From contig NZ_CP015318.1 of the NCBI RefSeq assembly GCF_001686985.1, forward strand, positions 5,826,001 through 5,890,000: 64,000 nucleotides of DNA, written 5' to 3'. Positions 63,200 to 64,000 of the stretch are shown piece by piece. Position numbers and translations under genes: made by a program. How positions within the stretch are numbered: the stretch's first letter is position 1; the number at the start of each line of letters is the position of its first letter. The notes beneath the pieces were generated by a model. That model was not told where the DNA came from, did not search any database, and worked only from the letters and a program-made list of their open reading frames with translations. This DNA comes from Mesorhizobium amorphae CCNWGS0123. Its GTDB lineage: Bacteria > Pseudomonadota > Alphaproteobacteria > Rhizobiales > Rhizobiaceae.

Positions 63200-63466
63200 A
63201 TGAACGAGGCAGACGCCCTCGATATCGTCCAATACGCGGTGTGGACTGTACTGACCGCATCCGCTCCCGTAGTGCTGGTGGCGATGGCGGTCGGCATCGG
63301 CATCGCCCTGATCCAGGCCTTGACGCAGATCCAGGAAATCACCCTCACATTCGTCCCCAAGATCGTCGCCATCATGCTGGTGGTGGCGCTGACCGGTCCG
63401 TTTATCGGCGGCCAGATATCGGCCTTCACCAACGTTATCTTCGAGCGCATCGAAAGCGGCTTCTAG
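63200..63466 (+). CDS. fliQ: Flagellar export gate protein FliQ
   Basis: This 88-residue protein has two membrane helices (VVLVAMAVGIGIALIQALTQ; IVAIMLVVALTGPFIGGQI) and the family start MNEADALDIVQ. It works with FliP and FliR. In many rhizobia flhA and fliR follow; they do not here. Confidence 0.94.
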   Translation: MNEADALDIVQYAVWTVLTASAPVVLVAMAVGIGIALIQALTQIQEITLTFVPKIVAIMLVVALTGPFIGGQISAFTNVIFERIESGF

Positions 63467-63772
63467 GCCCGCGCGGAAATTCCAGCGCCTTCGCCAGGTA
63501 CCATTCAGCCTGCCTGAAATCTTCGACCAGCTGCAGCGGGCACCCTCAACGACGCACTGTACGCCGCTGCGAGGGACGCGGGACCAGGCCTGAATTGGTC
63601 CAGAGCGCCAAGACCTTTGGATTAGTTGCGTCCGACGTATTTTTGCCGTGCTATCCTGTTGTTGGACCATGATCTTTTTTTGAAGAGGTATTCGCCTCCC
63701 GCGCTGCCGCGCCTACCTGCGTGGGTGGCATGACAGCCGAGGGAACGGACGTAATCAGGCGGGACAGCATTG
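63467..63772. other. Intergenic region after fliQ, no gene seen
   Basis: These 306 bases hold no credible coding frame: the longest open stretches on either strand lack family resemblance or a ribosome-binding site. It contains a short T-rich run (63667-63673) and no clear terminator for the fliQ transcript. No flhA or fliR fragment could be recognised. Confidence 0.6.
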
Positions 63773-64000
63773 ATGATCGATGACGAGCCGGGCAGCGAAC
63801 GCGTCTCGGCGCTGGCACCTTTCCGGCACGGCATTTTCCGGGCGGTATGGTCGGCCAGCCTGGTGTCGAATTTCGGCGGCCTGATCCAGGGCGTCGGTGC
63901 CGCCTGGATGATGACCTCGATCGCCACCTCGTCCTACCAGGTCGCGCTCGTCCAGGCCTCGACCACCTTGCCGATCATGCTGTTTGCGCTGGTTGCCGGC
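63773..64000 (+). CDS. MFS transporter (EntS/DHA3-type), 5' part only
   Basis: The first 76 codons of a major-facilitator transporter run off the window end. The start ATG 63773 gives a short acidic N-terminus, then a first membrane helix region (FRAVWSASLVSNFGGLIQG) and WMMTSIATSSYQVALVQ before a second helix (STTLPIMLFALVAG). This layout is typical of EntS-like exporters. The substrate is unknown. Confidence 0.8.
   Translation, partial: MIDDEPGSERVSALAPFRHGIFRAVWSASLVSNFGGLIQGVGAAWMMTSIATSSYQVALVQASTTLPIMLFALVAG

Noticed and set aside
63467..63772. Possible remnant of flhA or fliR after fliQ
   Set aside because: No frame on either strand shows their membrane segments or conserved motifs.

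Overview
The window looks like a chromosomal segment of a soil rhizobial alphaproteobacterium, most probably Mesorhizobium or a close relative in the Phyllobacteriaceae/Rhizobiales. This genus-level call is an inference. It rests on high GC, dense gene packing, and a flagellar regulon of the rhizobial type: the LuxR-like pair visN/visR, the orphan regulator ftcR (rem), the periplasmic motor proteins motC and motE, the flaF/flbT flagellin regulators, short flagellins, and no fliA/flhDC.

Positions 1-32,000 are metabolic and accessory. In order they hold: a sugar-type ABC ATPase; an ALDH7-type aldehyde dehydrogenase; an ECF42-type sigma factor coupled to a YCII/DGPF protein, with a plausible autoregulated promoter; a DNA topoisomerase IB; three tightly coupled family-2 glycosyltransferases; a transglutaminase / circularly permuted ATP-grasp-alpha-E / transglutaminase-DUF2126 locus, a predicted peptide-ligation system with no known product; glutaryl-CoA dehydrogenase with a divergent LysR regulator and a clear T-N11-A dyad; tex; and a cluster around a polyamine-type ABC importer with two beta-lactamase-fold hydrolases, a YtcJ-type amidohydrolase and a divergent acetylpolyamine-amidohydrolase-like enzyme. 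The last cluster suggests uptake and hydrolysis of an amide-linked polyamine or similar compound. A TMEM43-family membrane protein lies before the flagellar region.

From about 31,000 to 63,470 almost everything is motility. visN-visR come first on the plus strand. A minus-strand operon motA-fliM-fliN-fliG-flhB-(hypothetical) diverges from a plus-strand series: DUF1217 gene-flgF-fliI-(membrane protein)-flgB-flgC-fliE-flgG-flgA-flgI-motE-flgH-fliL-fliP, flaA, flaB, fliF-fliH-like-motB-motC-fliK(motD)-lytic transglycosylase, ftcR, flgE-flgK-flgL-flaF-flbT-flgD-fliQ. Many neighbours overlap by ATGA, so they are probably translationally coupled. VisNR and FtcR are expected to drive the transcriptional cascade, and FlbT/FlaF to adjust flagellin mRNA. 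The flagellin leaders carry hairpins, and a perfect TTAA-N7-TTAAC CtrA-type box lies upstream of flaB. The cluster stops at fliQ: flhA and fliR, which often follow, are not in the window, and the last 230 bases begin an MFS transporter cut by the window edge.

The strongest leads for something undescribed are the ATP-grasp/transglutaminase locus, the acyl-polyamine-like catabolic cluster, and the uncharacterised genes embedded in the flagellar operons.
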